13,310 bases of DNA from assembly GCA_021785235.1 (NCBI GenBank), contig JAJYGB010000113.1, forward strand, positions 1 through 13,310, written 5' to 3'. The notes beneath the pieces were generated by a model, which worked only from the letters and a program-made list of their open reading frames with translations, had not been told where the DNA came from and made no database searches. This DNA is from Bacteroidota bacterium (lineage in GTDB: Bacteria > Bacteroidota > Kryptoniia > Kryptoniales > JAKASW01). Positions 7,235 through 13,310 of the stretch are shown here, in pieces. Position 1 is the stretch's first letter. Each line of letters starts with the position of its first letter. Both the position numbers and the translations under genes were made by a program.

Positions 7235-7263
7235 TTGACTTTTCAAGAACTTCCCAATTAAAG
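7235..7263 (+). promoter_or_regulatory. Candidate promoter of the EIIA-lgt cluster
   Basis: TTGACT at 7235-7240 matches 5 of 6 positions of a -35 box. At 17 nt follows TTAAAG (7258-7263), a poor -10 with 3 of 6. The position after a hairpin and about 30 nt before the next start codon is sensible, but the -10 box is weak. Confidence 0.33.
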
Positions 7264-7293
7264 GCTTCACAACGAAAGGAAGAATAATTAGAG

Positions 7294-7764
7294 ATGAAAA
7301 TTAGCGATATACTTCAAGATGAATTTGTGTCGACTAAGTTACCGGGAAAGACGAAAGAGGAAGTGCTGAACTCCGTAATAGATCTGCTGAGAAGCTCGAA
7401 AAAGATAAAGGACCTGGAAAAAGTTCGGGAAGCCATTTTCGAACGCGAGAAAATAATGTCCACGGGAGTGGGAAAGGGTTTCGCAATTCCGCACGGAAAA
7501 ACCGACGCCGTGAACGATATCGTCGCGGCGTTCGCAGTTACAAGTGAACCGGTCGATTTTCAATCCCTGGATGGAGAGCCGGTTAGACTTCTCTTTCTTC
7601 TGGTGGGCAGAGACAATATGGTCGGCCCCCACATCAAGCTGCTTAGCAGGATTTCCCGTCTCATGAACAAGGATGAATTCAGGAAGAAGCTTCTGACCGC
7701 CAAGAACCCCGCCGAAATAGTGCAGTTCTTCAAGGAAGAAGAAATCAGCTACTTCGATATCTGA
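7294..7764 (+). CDS. PTS EIIA domain protein (fructose/nitrogen type)
   Basis: This is a single-domain 156-residue phosphocarrier of the PTS EIIA-2 (fructose/mannitol/PtsN) family. The phospho-accepting residue should be His67 in GFAIPHGKTDAV. The preceding REKIMSTGVGKG and the later block LLFLLVGRDNMVGPHIKLLSRISRL are typical. No EIIB or EIIC transporter domain, HPr or enzyme I gene is nearby. The protein therefore resembles the PtsN-like regulatory branch more than a dedicated sugar importer. The rpoN and hpf neighbours common for proteobacterial ptsN are also absent. AAAGGA lies about 13 nt before the ATG, longer than ideal. The next gene starts 6 nt after the stop, so it probably heads a co-transcribed cluster that includes lgt. 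Which protein donates phosphate, and the target, are unknown. Confidence 0.9.
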   Translation: MKISDILQDEFVSTKLPGKTKEEVLNSVIDLLRSSKKIKDLEKVREAIFEREKIMSTGVGKGFAIPHGKTDAVNDIVAAFAVTSEPVDFQSLDGEPVRLLFLLVGRDNMVGPHIKLLSRISRLMNKDEFRKKLLTAKNPAEIVQFFKEEEISYFDI

Positions 7765-7770
7765 CGCCTG

Positions 7771-8211
7771 ATGGCAAAGAAGAACCCACCGAAATTACAC
7801 AAAGCCGATTCATCGGTCGAATTCAAGCTGCTCATCGAACGGTTCACGGACGAACTTTCGAAGAGGTCCGGAATAGTATTTTTATTCCGCACATCCGAAC
7901 AATTCCAGAATTTCGTTTATGAACTGGTCGTCGAGAGCAAAAGAGTGGATGACAAAATCTTCTTCAACATACTGGGATTGAAGACTCCTATGTCGGACTT
8001 CCCCCGCCCCGGGCCCGCGCTCTGCAGATGCGAAATGGAAGATCTCAAACAAGGAGACTACACCATCCTCATAGACCGTCGGGGTAAACAGGTCAACCAA
8101 TTCAAGGTATCGCTCCGGAAGAACCTTAAGATCATCAGGAGTCCGAGACAGGACAGGTTCATAGACATCGTGACCGACCGTTCCGAGTGGGCCTTTCAAG
8201 GGGATTATTAG
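7771..8211 (+). CDS. Hypothetical protein, 146 residues
   Basis: I do not recognise a family. The 146 residues begin with a lysine-rich, probably disordered start (MAKKNPPKLHK). A short helical segment follows (SVEFKLLIERFTDELSKR), then alternating hydrophobic patterns suggesting a beta-rich fold. There is no signal peptide or membrane segment, so it should be cytosolic. Two closely spaced cysteines occur in ALCRCEMEDL (near residue 88-90) without a second pair, so a metal site is not obvious. Basic residues are frequent in the second half (KVSLRKNLKIIRSPRQDR). It starts 6 nt after the EIIA gene and ends 2 nt before lgt, so it is embedded in a tight operon. This position and coding-like composition support a real gene. 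A role linked to EIIA signalling or lipoprotein processing would be a guess. Confidence 0.8.
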   Translation: MAKKNPPKLHKADSSVEFKLLIERFTDELSKRSGIVFLFRTSEQFQNFVYELVVESKRVDDKIFFNILGLKTPMSDFPRPGPALCRCEMEDLKQGDYTILIDRRGKQVNQFKVSLRKNLKIIRSPRQDRFIDIVTDRSEWAFQGDY

Positions 8212-8213
8212 AA

Positions 8214-9062
8214 ATGTTGAGTAACCTTTTGAGCAAGACAGTGATGCCGGTACTCTTCAAACTGGGTCCGTTCAGCGTCTACAGTTACGGCCTCATGATG
8301 GGTATAGGCTTTCTTGCGGCCAACTACGTCGCCATCAAAGAATTCGAGCGGAAAGGACTCGGCGCCAACTTCGCGAACGAAGTCACTATTCTCGCGGTTA
8401 TCTTCGGCATTGCCGGGTCGAAGATACTTTCCCTCATAGAGAACTGGGGCGACTTCCTCAGGGATCCGGTTGGGATGGCATTTTCTCCGGGCGGACTCAC
8501 CTGGTACGGTGGATTTGTGCTCGCGGCCGTGATGATTCTTTGGGCGGCCCATCGAAAGGGGTTCAAGTTCGCCAAAGTGGCTGACGGGCTCGCACCTGCC
8601 CTCATGCTCGGATACGGAGTGGCACGGCTCGGATGCCACTTCTCAGGAGACGGCGATTACGGCATGCCCACAAAGCTCCCATGGGGAGTCAACTACTCGA
8701 ACGGCATTGTGCCGCCGTCAATCGCCTTCAGGGATTTTCCCCACATCGAGGACAAGTTCCCCGGCGGAATTGTCCCTAACAACACCCTCCTCCACCCTAC
8801 ACCCATTTATGAGTTCATCGCCGGTGTAATAATATTTTATATTCTCTGGAAGATGAGAAAGAACATGAAGCAGGATGGCAAATTGTTCATGATTTACCTC
8901 GTGCTCGCCGGTTCCGAGAGACTACTTGTCGAGTTTATCAGGTTAAATCCAAGACTCCTCTTCGGCCTGAGCGAGGCGCAGCTCTTTGCCGTCGTACTTA
9001 TTCTCATCGGCATCGGTGGACTCGTATATTTCAACAGGAAAGCCTCGGCGATAAAAACGTGA
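8214..9062 (+). CDS. lgt: Prolipoprotein diacylglyceryl transferase
   Basis: Lgt moves a diacylglyceryl group from phosphatidylglycerol to the lipobox cysteine of prolipoproteins, in the inner membrane. The 282 residues contain about seven hydrophobic stretches, starting with YGLMMGIGFLAANYVA. Family landmarks are GGLTWYGG (with Tyr98), YGVARLGCHFSGDGDYG (Arg138, Cys141), HPTPIYE and ERLLVEFIR..P. The signature differs from E. coli, where His103 and Asn146 occupy the places of Tyr98 and Cys141. From memory, Bacteroidota/Chlorobi enzymes show the same replacement. The ATG at 8214 was chosen because AAGGGG lies about 10 nt upstream and the previous stop ends at 8211. An in-frame GTG at 8187 would overlap the previous gene and add nine unlike residues. 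Its TGA overlaps the next gene's GTG (GTGA). Confidence 0.94.
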   Translation: MLSNLLSKTVMPVLFKLGPFSVYSYGLMMGIGFLAANYVAIKEFERKGLGANFANEVTILAVIFGIAGSKILSLIENWGDFLRDPVGMAFSPGGLTWYGGFVLAAVMILWAAHRKGFKFAKVADGLAPALMLGYGVARLGCHFSGDGDYGMPTKLPWGVNYSNGIVPPSIAFRDFPHIEDKFPGGIVPNNTLLHPTPIYEFIAGVIIFYILWKMRKNMKQDGKLFMIYLVLAGSERLLVEFIRLNPRLLFGLSEAQLFAVVLILIGIGGLVYFNRKASAIKT

Positions 9063-9301
9063 CGAAGGTTCTCCTGTATAAGAAGGATAACTGCCACTTA
9101 TGCGACGAGGCTGAAACCATTCTCGAACGGCTCAGGAAGGAAAAGAAATTCTTTCTTGAAAGGATACTCATAGAGGACAACACGGACATGTTCGAAAGAT
9201 TCGGAAACAAGGTCCCCGTCGTGTTTATAAACGAGCGAATGGTTTTCGAATTTAAACTCGATGAAGAGGCGTTCCTAAGAAAGTTCGCCGAATTCGAGTA
9301 G
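9059..9301 (+). CDS. Glutaredoxin-like thiol-disulfide protein
   Basis: This is a small cytosolic thioredoxin-fold protein of 80 residues. The redox motif CHLC (Cys12-Cys15) follows the first beta strand, and the cis-proline is Pro53 in KVPVVF. Length and pattern fit the glutaredoxin-2/DUF836 group. Its redox partner is unknown. It starts with GTG inside the end of lgt (4-nt GTGA overlap) and has no good ribosome binding site, so translation is probably coupled to lgt. It may reduce a cysteine in a neighbouring enzyme, but nothing in the sequence proves that. The 77 nt after it (9302-9378) are AT-richer, with no convincing promoter or terminator. Confidence 0.88.
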   Translation: MTKVLLYKKDNCHLCDEAETILERLRKEKKFFLERILIEDNTDMFERFGNKVPVVFINERMVFEFKLDEEAFLRKFAEFE

Positions 9302-9366
9302 CAACACGAGATTTTAATTCCACTTCTGATTAAATTTCAAACATCCGGACAATCAAAAGACTCTCG

Positions 9367-9373
9367 AAGGGAG
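9367..9373 (+). promoter_or_regulatory. Ribosome binding site that fixes the rlmB TTG start
   Basis: AAGGGAG ends 5 nt before TTG at 9379. No in-frame ATG or GTG exists nearby at the expected N-terminus of the RlmB family (EDRIVGRNAV). The strong site therefore supports a TTG start. Confidence 0.75.
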
Positions 9374-9378
9374 CATAT

Positions 9379-10167
9379 TTGGCTGAAGACAGAATCGTCG
9401 GTCGTAATGCCGTCGCCGAGGCGCTGAAAAGCGGCGCCAACATATCTAAAATCTACGTCCTCTACTCGGCGCACGGTGGAAGCCTGAATGAGATTTACAC
9501 CGTCGCGAAACGTCAAGGCATTCCGCTTGCAAGGGTCGACTCCAAGCAATTCGGGGAACTTACGGCCAATCTTTCTCCGGGAGAGTCGGCGCAGGGCATT
9601 GTAGCGACGGTAAGCAAAATACGTTTTGAACCCCTGGATTCGCTCGTCGAATCCGCGGCCCGCAAGAAGTATCCTTACATGCTTATCCTTGACCGTATCC
9701 AGGACCCGCAAAACTTCGGGGCCATCCTGAGAAGTGCCGCATTCTTTCAGGTTGACGGTGTGATAATCCCGAAGGAGGAACAGGCCCCTCTCAACGAAAC
9801 CGTCATCAAGGCGTCGGCCGGCGGGGCGTTCCACGTCAAGATTGCGCGCGAAACAAACCTGCACCAGGCGATCAACTATCTGAAACAGAAAGGATACTGG
9901 ATCGCCACAAGCGCCGGGAAGTCTCCCCTTTCCATAGCCGAGCTCGATTTCAAGATGCCGGTAGCCATTATCATCGGCAACGAGGGGAGCGGAGTGAAGA
10001 GGCTGCTGCGCGAGAAGTCCGACATGACATTCTCAATCCCACAGCTCGGTAAGATAGACTCGCTTAACGTATCCGTGGCCACAGGGATTATATGCTACGA
10101 AATCGCCCGCCAACGTTCGGGAGTTTCCCTGCCCGGACAACCAGGACCAAAAGGAATACCGGAATGA
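9379..10167 (+). CDS. rlmB: 23S rRNA (guanosine-2'-O-)-methyltransferase RlmB (TrmH/SpoU family)
   Basis: This is a SAM-dependent SPOUT methyltransferase that 2'-O-methylates a guanosine of 23S rRNA (G2251 in E. coli numbering). The 262 residues start with the substrate-binding domain (GRNAVAEALKSG), which resembles ribosomal protein L30e. The trefoil-knot domain follows, with motif 1 RIQDPQNFGAILRSA (Asn112, Arg118), motif 2 IIGNEGSGV (Glu202) and motif 3 IPQLGKIDSLNVSVATGI (Asn230). All catalytic and SAM-binding residues expected for the family are present. The protein is slightly longer than E. coli RlmB (243) because of a proline/glycine-rich tail. A TTG start is used, backed by a strong ribosome binding site. 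Its TGA overlaps the ATG of pdxJ by 4 nt. A related TrmH-family target cannot be fully excluded. Confidence 0.93.
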   Translation: MAEDRIVGRNAVAEALKSGANISKIYVLYSAHGGSLNEIYTVAKRQGIPLARVDSKQFGELTANLSPGESAQGIVATVSKIRFEPLDSLVESAARKKYPYMLILDRIQDPQNFGAILRSAAFFQVDGVIIPKEEQAPLNETVIKASAGGAFHVKIARETNLHQAINYLKQKGYWIATSAGKSPLSIAELDFKMPVAIIIGNEGSGVKRLLREKSDMTFSIPQLGKIDSLNVSVATGIICYEIARQRSGVSLPGQPGPKGIPE

Positions 10168-10886
10168 AACAACTATCGGTGAATATAGACCACGTCGCGA
10201 CGCTCAGGCAGGCACGCGGAGAGAACGAGCCCGACCCGGTGACTGCGGCGCTTATCGCCGAGCTGGCCGGCGCAGTCGGAATAGTCAGCCACCTTCGCGA
10301 AGACAGAAGACACATTCAGGACAACGACGTTTACCTCCTGCGCAAGACACTGAAGACCAAACTGGATCTCGAGATGGCGGCGACGGAGGAAATAATCAAT
10401 ATTGCTCTCGATGTGGTTCCGGACCTGGTCACACTCGTTCCGGAGAAGCGTCAGGAACTGACGACCGAAGGGGGACTGGACGTCGTCTCCCAGCTGACAC
10501 ATTTGACGGAAGTGACATCGAGATTTCACCGGAAGAATATTCTTGTCAGCCTCTTCGTTGCCCCCAACAAGGACCAGATCAAAGCCGCAAAGAGCACCGG
10601 CGCCGACTTTGTTGAACTCCACACCGGCGAATACGCGAATGCCCGTGGAAAAGCTGTTGACGAGCAGCTGGAGCGGTTAAAGAAATCCGCGCGTGATGCA
10701 GCGAAGCTCGGCCTCAAGATAAACGCGGGACATGGCCTTAATTACCGCAACCTCAAACCTGTCGCTATGATAGAAGAGATCGGGGAGTTTAGCATCGGAC
10801 ACGCGCTCATTGCACATGCCCTGTTTGTCGGCATGGAGAGGGCCGTCAAGGAAATGATCGATATTCTCAAGGAGGCGGAGCATTGA
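10164..10886 (+). CDS. pdxJ: Pyridoxine 5'-phosphate synthase
   Basis: PdxJ condenses 1-deoxy-D-xylulose 5-phosphate with 3-amino-2-oxopropyl phosphate to pyridoxine 5'-phosphate, the last ring-closing step of the DXP-dependent vitamin B6 route, in the cytosol. The 240 residues equal the family length of about 240. Seen are VNIDHVATLRQARG near the start, then EPDP, and HLREDRRHIQD with His43 and His50. Glu70 lies in LDLEMA and His190 in NAGHGLNY. These match the E. coli catalytic His45, Glu72 and His193. AAGGA lies 9 nt before the ATG, which overlaps the rlmB stop (ATGA). Its own stop overlaps the TTG of a PLP-dependent enzyme gene, so the cofactor pathway and a cofactor user are translationally linked. 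No pdxA is visible in the window. Confidence 0.96.
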   Translation: MKQLSVNIDHVATLRQARGENEPDPVTAALIAELAGAVGIVSHLREDRRHIQDNDVYLLRKTLKTKLDLEMAATEEIINIALDVVPDLVTLVPEKRQELTTEGGLDVVSQLTHLTEVTSRFHRKNILVSLFVAPNKDQIKAAKSTGADFVELHTGEYANARGKAVDEQLERLKKSARDAAKLGLKINAGHGLNYRNLKPVAMIEEIGEFSIGHALIAHALFVGMERAVKEMIDILKEAEH

Positions 10887-12049
10887 CGAGAAGCAAGTCT
10901 ACCAAAGCCATTCACGGGAGGAAGGACAGCCTCTACAGGGGTGCTAATTTCCCGATATACACAAGCACTACGTTTGCCGTGGAAAAGAGCGATGACTACG
11001 ATAAGTTTATCGGCGACGAGGAAGAATTTTACATTTACTCACGCTATTCAAATCCGACCGTCAGGAACGCTGAAGAAAAACTTGCCGCCCTGGAAAACGC
11101 CGAGGACGCCGTTCTATTCTCGAGCGGGATGGCGGCAATTACGACAGCAATCCTGGCATTCGCTAAAAAGGGAGATACCATCGTTGCTTTCCGTCGGCTA
11201 TACGGGATGGCGTACAGGTTTCTCAGAGACGTGGTGCCAAATTTCGGGATCGAAGTCCATTTTGTGGACGAAGCCGAATTGTACAAGGCACACATCCAAT
11301 TCCCTGACGCGAAACTGTATTATTTCGAATCGCCGATAAACCCCACCACCGATTGCATTTCTATCGAGAAGACCGTGAGGTCTGCCAGGAAGGCGGGAGC
11401 CCTAACGATCATGGACAATACCTTCGCATCCCCCATCAATCAGAATCCTATCGATTTCGGCGTCGACATTGTAGTGCACAGCGCTACAAAGTACATCGGC
11501 GGCCATAGCGACATAATGGCCGGTGCCGTTGTCTCATCGAGGCGGCTCATTAAGCCGGTGCGAGAGACGCTGAAGGCATTCGGCGGCTGCATAAACCCCA
11601 TGGATGCGTATATGCTCGACAGAAGCTTAAAGACTCTCAAGGTCCGCGTTGAGCAGCAGAATAAGAGTGCCCAGAGAATCGCGGAATTTTTCGAGCGCCA
11701 GAAAAAAGTTGTCAGTGTCTATTATCCCGGTATCCCTTCGGTCCGAAGTTACAAAGTGGCAAAGAAGCAGATGCTCGGCTTCGGCGGAATGCTCTGCATC
11801 GAACTCCCCGATCTCAAGTCCGCGAAAACATTCTGTGATAGCCTCGAAGTCGGATTGAACGCGACCAGCCTTGGTGGCGTGGAGACTCTGGTCAGCATAC
11901 CCGTTCTCACAAGCCATATTAAAATGAGTCCCGAAGAACTTAAATCAGCCCACGTCTCCGAAGGTATGGTCAGAATATCCGTCGGGCTTGAAGACCCCGA
12001 GGACCTCATGCTTGATTTCAAGAACGCGCTCGCGAAGGTTGGATCATGA
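10883..12049 (+). CDS. PLP-dependent trans-sulfuration enzyme (cystathionine/methionine gamma-lyase family)
   Basis: This is a cytosolic Cys/Met-metabolism PLP enzyme of 388 residues, the normal length for the family. The Schiff-base lysine is Lys203 in HSATKYIGGHSDIMAG. Asp178 in MDNTFASP holds the pyridine nitrogen. Tyr107 in RRLYGMAY is the stacking tyrosine, and SSGMAAI binds the phosphate. N-terminal residues YTSTTF and YSRYSNPT contribute to the neighbouring active site. The usual YGGTY is YGMAY here. These features do not separate cystathionine gamma-synthase, cystathionine or methionine gamma-lyase, and O-acetylhomoserine sulfhydrylase, so I give no symbol. The start is a TTG overlapping the pdxJ stop (TTGA), supported by AAGGAGG at 10869-10875. 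The stop overlaps the next gene's ATG. Confidence 0.93.
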   Translation: MTRSKSTKAIHGRKDSLYRGANFPIYTSTTFAVEKSDDYDKFIGDEEEFYIYSRYSNPTVRNAEEKLAALENAEDAVLFSSGMAAITTAILAFAKKGDTIVAFRRLYGMAYRFLRDVVPNFGIEVHFVDEAELYKAHIQFPDAKLYYFESPINPTTDCISIEKTVRSARKAGALTIMDNTFASPINQNPIDFGVDIVVHSATKYIGGHSDIMAGAVVSSRRLIKPVRETLKAFGGCINPMDAYMLDRSLKTLKVRVEQQNKSAQRIAEFFERQKKVVSVYYPGIPSVRSYKVAKKQMLGFGGMLCIELPDLKSAKTFCDSLEVGLNATSLGGVETLVSIPVLTSHIKMSPEELKSAHVSEGMVRISVGLEDPEDLMLDFKNALAKVGS

Positions 12050-12285
12050 CTGAGCACATGCCTTCAAACCGCGTGAAAGTCTACAGCACCTTCGTTCAAT
12101 CGGACGTAATATTTGCAAAGATGATCCTGCAACAGGAACAGATTGAATACTTCACCCAGAACGAGGATGTCGCCGCTGTCTACCCTATACCCGGGATGGG
12201 AAATGTCGATTTCTTCGTGGCTGAGAGCGACTTTGAAAGGGCGCGGCTCGCACTGGAACCGCTCATAAAAGGAAATAAGGGGTAA
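12046..12285 (+). CDS. DUF2007-type small protein
   Basis: This 79-residue protein fits the DUF2007 group (putative prokaryotic signal-transducing protein). An N-terminal KVYSTFVQSDVIFAKMILQQEQIEYFTQNED resembles a swapped ferredoxin-like half with a helix that scans a partner. The core GMGNVDFFVAESDFERARLAL is typical of the family. Function is unknown. Homologues are often fused or adjacent to unrelated enzymes. There is no membrane segment. The ATG overlaps the stop of the trans-sulfuration gene (ATGA), and AAGG lies about 8 nt upstream. An alternative ATG at 12058 is possible. It is the last gene of the rlmB-pdxJ cluster. A role as a small regulator of the preceding enzyme is inference from position only. 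Confidence 0.82.
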   Translation: MTEHMPSNRVKVYSTFVQSDVIFAKMILQQEQIEYFTQNEDVAAVYPIPGMGNVDFFVAESDFERARLALEPLIKGNKG

Positions 12286-12293
12286 ATATCCCC
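12279..12293. terminator. Short GGGG/CCCC hairpin between convergent genes
   Basis: GGGG at 12279-12282 and CCCC at 12290-12293 flank a 7-nt loop (TAAATAT) that includes the DUF2007 stop codon. There is no T run after it on either strand. It is the only hairpin in the 21-nt convergent gap, but four base pairs are too few for a confident terminator. Confidence 0.2.
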
Positions 12294-12306
12294 GCACACG
12301 CAGGAA

Positions 12307-13310
12307 TTACTTCCTGTTCTTCCGAAGTGCGAGGTGAAGGCGTAGTGCTCTCCCGTAATTCGCCACGTAGATTCCAAAGTTGTCCGCGCCGCCGGCAAAC
12401 GCCTTCAGAGTGCGATCGGCTGCGTCGTAGTATTCCCTGTTTTCAGTGATTGTGAAAAGACGGTCGAGGAATATAGCCGCGCCGGAATTACCTGAAGGAG
12501 TAGGAGCGTCATCGATCGGTTTCTTCTTGCTGGAAAGGATCCCTTCCTCTTTACTCTCCGCGGGCCTGTCAAAGAACCCTCCGGCTTCCTTATCCTCAAA
12601 ATCATCCAGAAGCACCTGACCGATTTTCTCAGCCGCGTCAAGATGGATATCGTTTCGCGTGACATCAAAAAGGTCGAGCAGCGAGATCCCGAAGTAGACT
12701 TGATCATCCAGAAGGCCGTTGTAAGTCACGGAAATCCCTGCAAAGGCGTGTGCCACCTTCCCGCGTTCATCCGTCATCTTCGAGAGAATGAAATCCGCCG
12801 CCTTCTCGGCCGCTTCCAGATACCTGCGCTCCTTCAGAACGATTGATGCCTCCACAAGCGCGCTAATGGCAAGGCCATTCCTGTCCGCAAGAACGGTCCG
12901 GTCAATGAACGGGGACTTTCTATGTGAGCGGGCTTCGAGCATCTTCCGCGTGGCTGACTCGATCAGTTGCGCAACATCTCTCTCCGACTTTCCCGAGATC
13001 TTTGCAATCTCAGCGGGAGCCACCGCCACTCGCAGTACGTTCCTGTCGGGAAGCTCATGAGTGTCATCTGGAGATTTGCGAATATCAAAATACTGAGCTA
13101 TGACGCCGAATTCATCTTCGGTCACTATGTTGCGTGTCTCGTCCTCGGTCCAAGTCCAGTAACTCCCGTCATCTTCAGGGCCGACGTCGGCATCCTCGTG
13201 CGCGTGAAAAGGACCCTCTGGCGACCTCATTGTTTCCAGGATCCAGTCAGCAGTGCGCCTCGCGATCTCGGAGTGGAGAACGTTTCCGCTCCATTCGAAG
13301 GCCTTTAAGT
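12307..13310 (-). CDS. YyaL/DUF255-type protein, C-terminal part, cut by window edge
   Basis: The frame is open to the right edge, so an apparent ATG at 13230 is internal and the N-terminus (normally a thioredoxin-like domain) lies outside the window. About 334 residues are visible. They match the six-hairpin alpha/alpha-barrel part of the YyaL/SPATA20 family: MRSPEGPFHAHEDAD, then GSYWTWTEDE, NGLAISAL, RYLEAAEKAADFIL, GLLDDQVYF, GGFFDRPAE, PSGNSGAAIFL and a final GIYVANYGRAL. The fold resembles N-acylglucosamine 2-epimerase-like enzymes, but no reaction is established for bacterial members. The place where most homologues carry WNGL reads RNGL here (within VLADRNGLA). An acidic/lysine-rich segment (about 12515-12560) precedes PSGNS. 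The gene converges on the rlmB-DUF2007 cluster with a 21-nt gap. Confidence 0.86.
   Translation of the reverse strand, partial: LKAFEWSGNVLHSEIARRTADWILETMRSPEGPFHAHEDADVGPEDDGSYWTWTEDETRNIVTEDEFGVIAQYFDIRKSPDDTHELPDRNVLRVAVAPAEIAKISGKSERDVAQLIESATRKMLEARSHRKSPFIDRTVLADRNGLAISALVEASIVLKERRYLEAAEKAADFILSKMTDERGKVAHAFAGISVTYNGLLDDQVYFGISLLDLFDVTRNDIHLDAAEKIGQVLLDDFEDKEAGGFFDRPAESKEEGILSSKKKPIDDAPTPSGNSGAAIFLDRLFTITENREYYDAADRTLKAFAGGADNFGIYVANYGRALRLHLALRKNRK

Noticed and set aside
8187..8213. GTG start for lgt at 8187
   Set aside because: It overlaps the preceding gene by 25 nt, adds residues unlike Lgt, and the AAGGGG site is placed for the ATG at 8214.
13228..13230. ATG at 13230 as the true start of the YyaL-type gene
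   Set aside because: The frame continues upstream to the window edge with family-like residues (ending ADWILETM), so the ATG is internal and the gene is cut by the edge.

Overview
This is a compact housekeeping stretch of a bacterial chromosome, roughly 50-55 % GC by eye. It has short intergenic gaps, frequent 4-nt start/stop overlaps and clear AAGGAG-type ribosome binding sites. I see no transposase, phage gene, CRISPR array, rRNA or tRNA. The taxon cannot be fixed from the sequence. The Lgt subtype (RLGC..SGDGDYG instead of the proteobacterial RIGNF..GE) recalls the Bacteroidota/Chlorobi side of the FCB group. Strong Shine-Dalgarno use and sigma70-like promoters argue against typical Bacteroidota. 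An Ignavibacteria-, Chlorobi- or related FCB-type organism is my low-confidence guess.

Layout, left to right. (1) 170-1565, plus strand: an SDR-family oxidoreductase and aat (leucyl/phenylalanyl-tRNA-protein transferase of the N-degron pathway). (2) 1583-4386, minus strand: a pyrimidine operon transcribed pyrR-pyrB-pyrC, convergent with aat. (3) 4387-4644: a divergent intergenic region. Its minus strand carries a PyrR-binding-loop look-alike that fits the known consensus. The loop overlaps one arm of a U-tailed hairpin just upstream of the pyrR ribosome binding site. Its plus strand carries a good promoter for the next gene. (4) 4645-7185, plus: a two-part sugar nucleotidyltransferase plus phosphomannomutase-like protein whose mutase half lacks all three catalytic motifs. 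(5) 7294-9301, plus: a compact cluster of a PTS EIIA protein, an unrecognised 146-residue protein, lgt, and a glutaredoxin-like protein. (6) 9379-12285, plus: rlmB, pdxJ, a PLP-dependent trans-sulfuration enzyme and a DUF2007 protein, each overlapping the next by 4 nt. (7) 12307 to the right edge, minus: the C-terminal part of a YyaL/DUF255-type protein, convergent with the previous operon.

Functional links: pyrB and pyrC catalyse steps 2 and 3 of UMP synthesis, and PyrR with the leader RNA is the likely uridine-nucleotide sensor. PdxJ makes pyridoxine 5'-phosphate, and the next gene encodes an enzyme that uses PLP. The most interesting items are the pyrR leader (a consensus PyrR loop that is mutually exclusive with a terminator-like hairpin) and the apparently non-catalytic mutase domain. 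No wholly new multi-gene system is evident.
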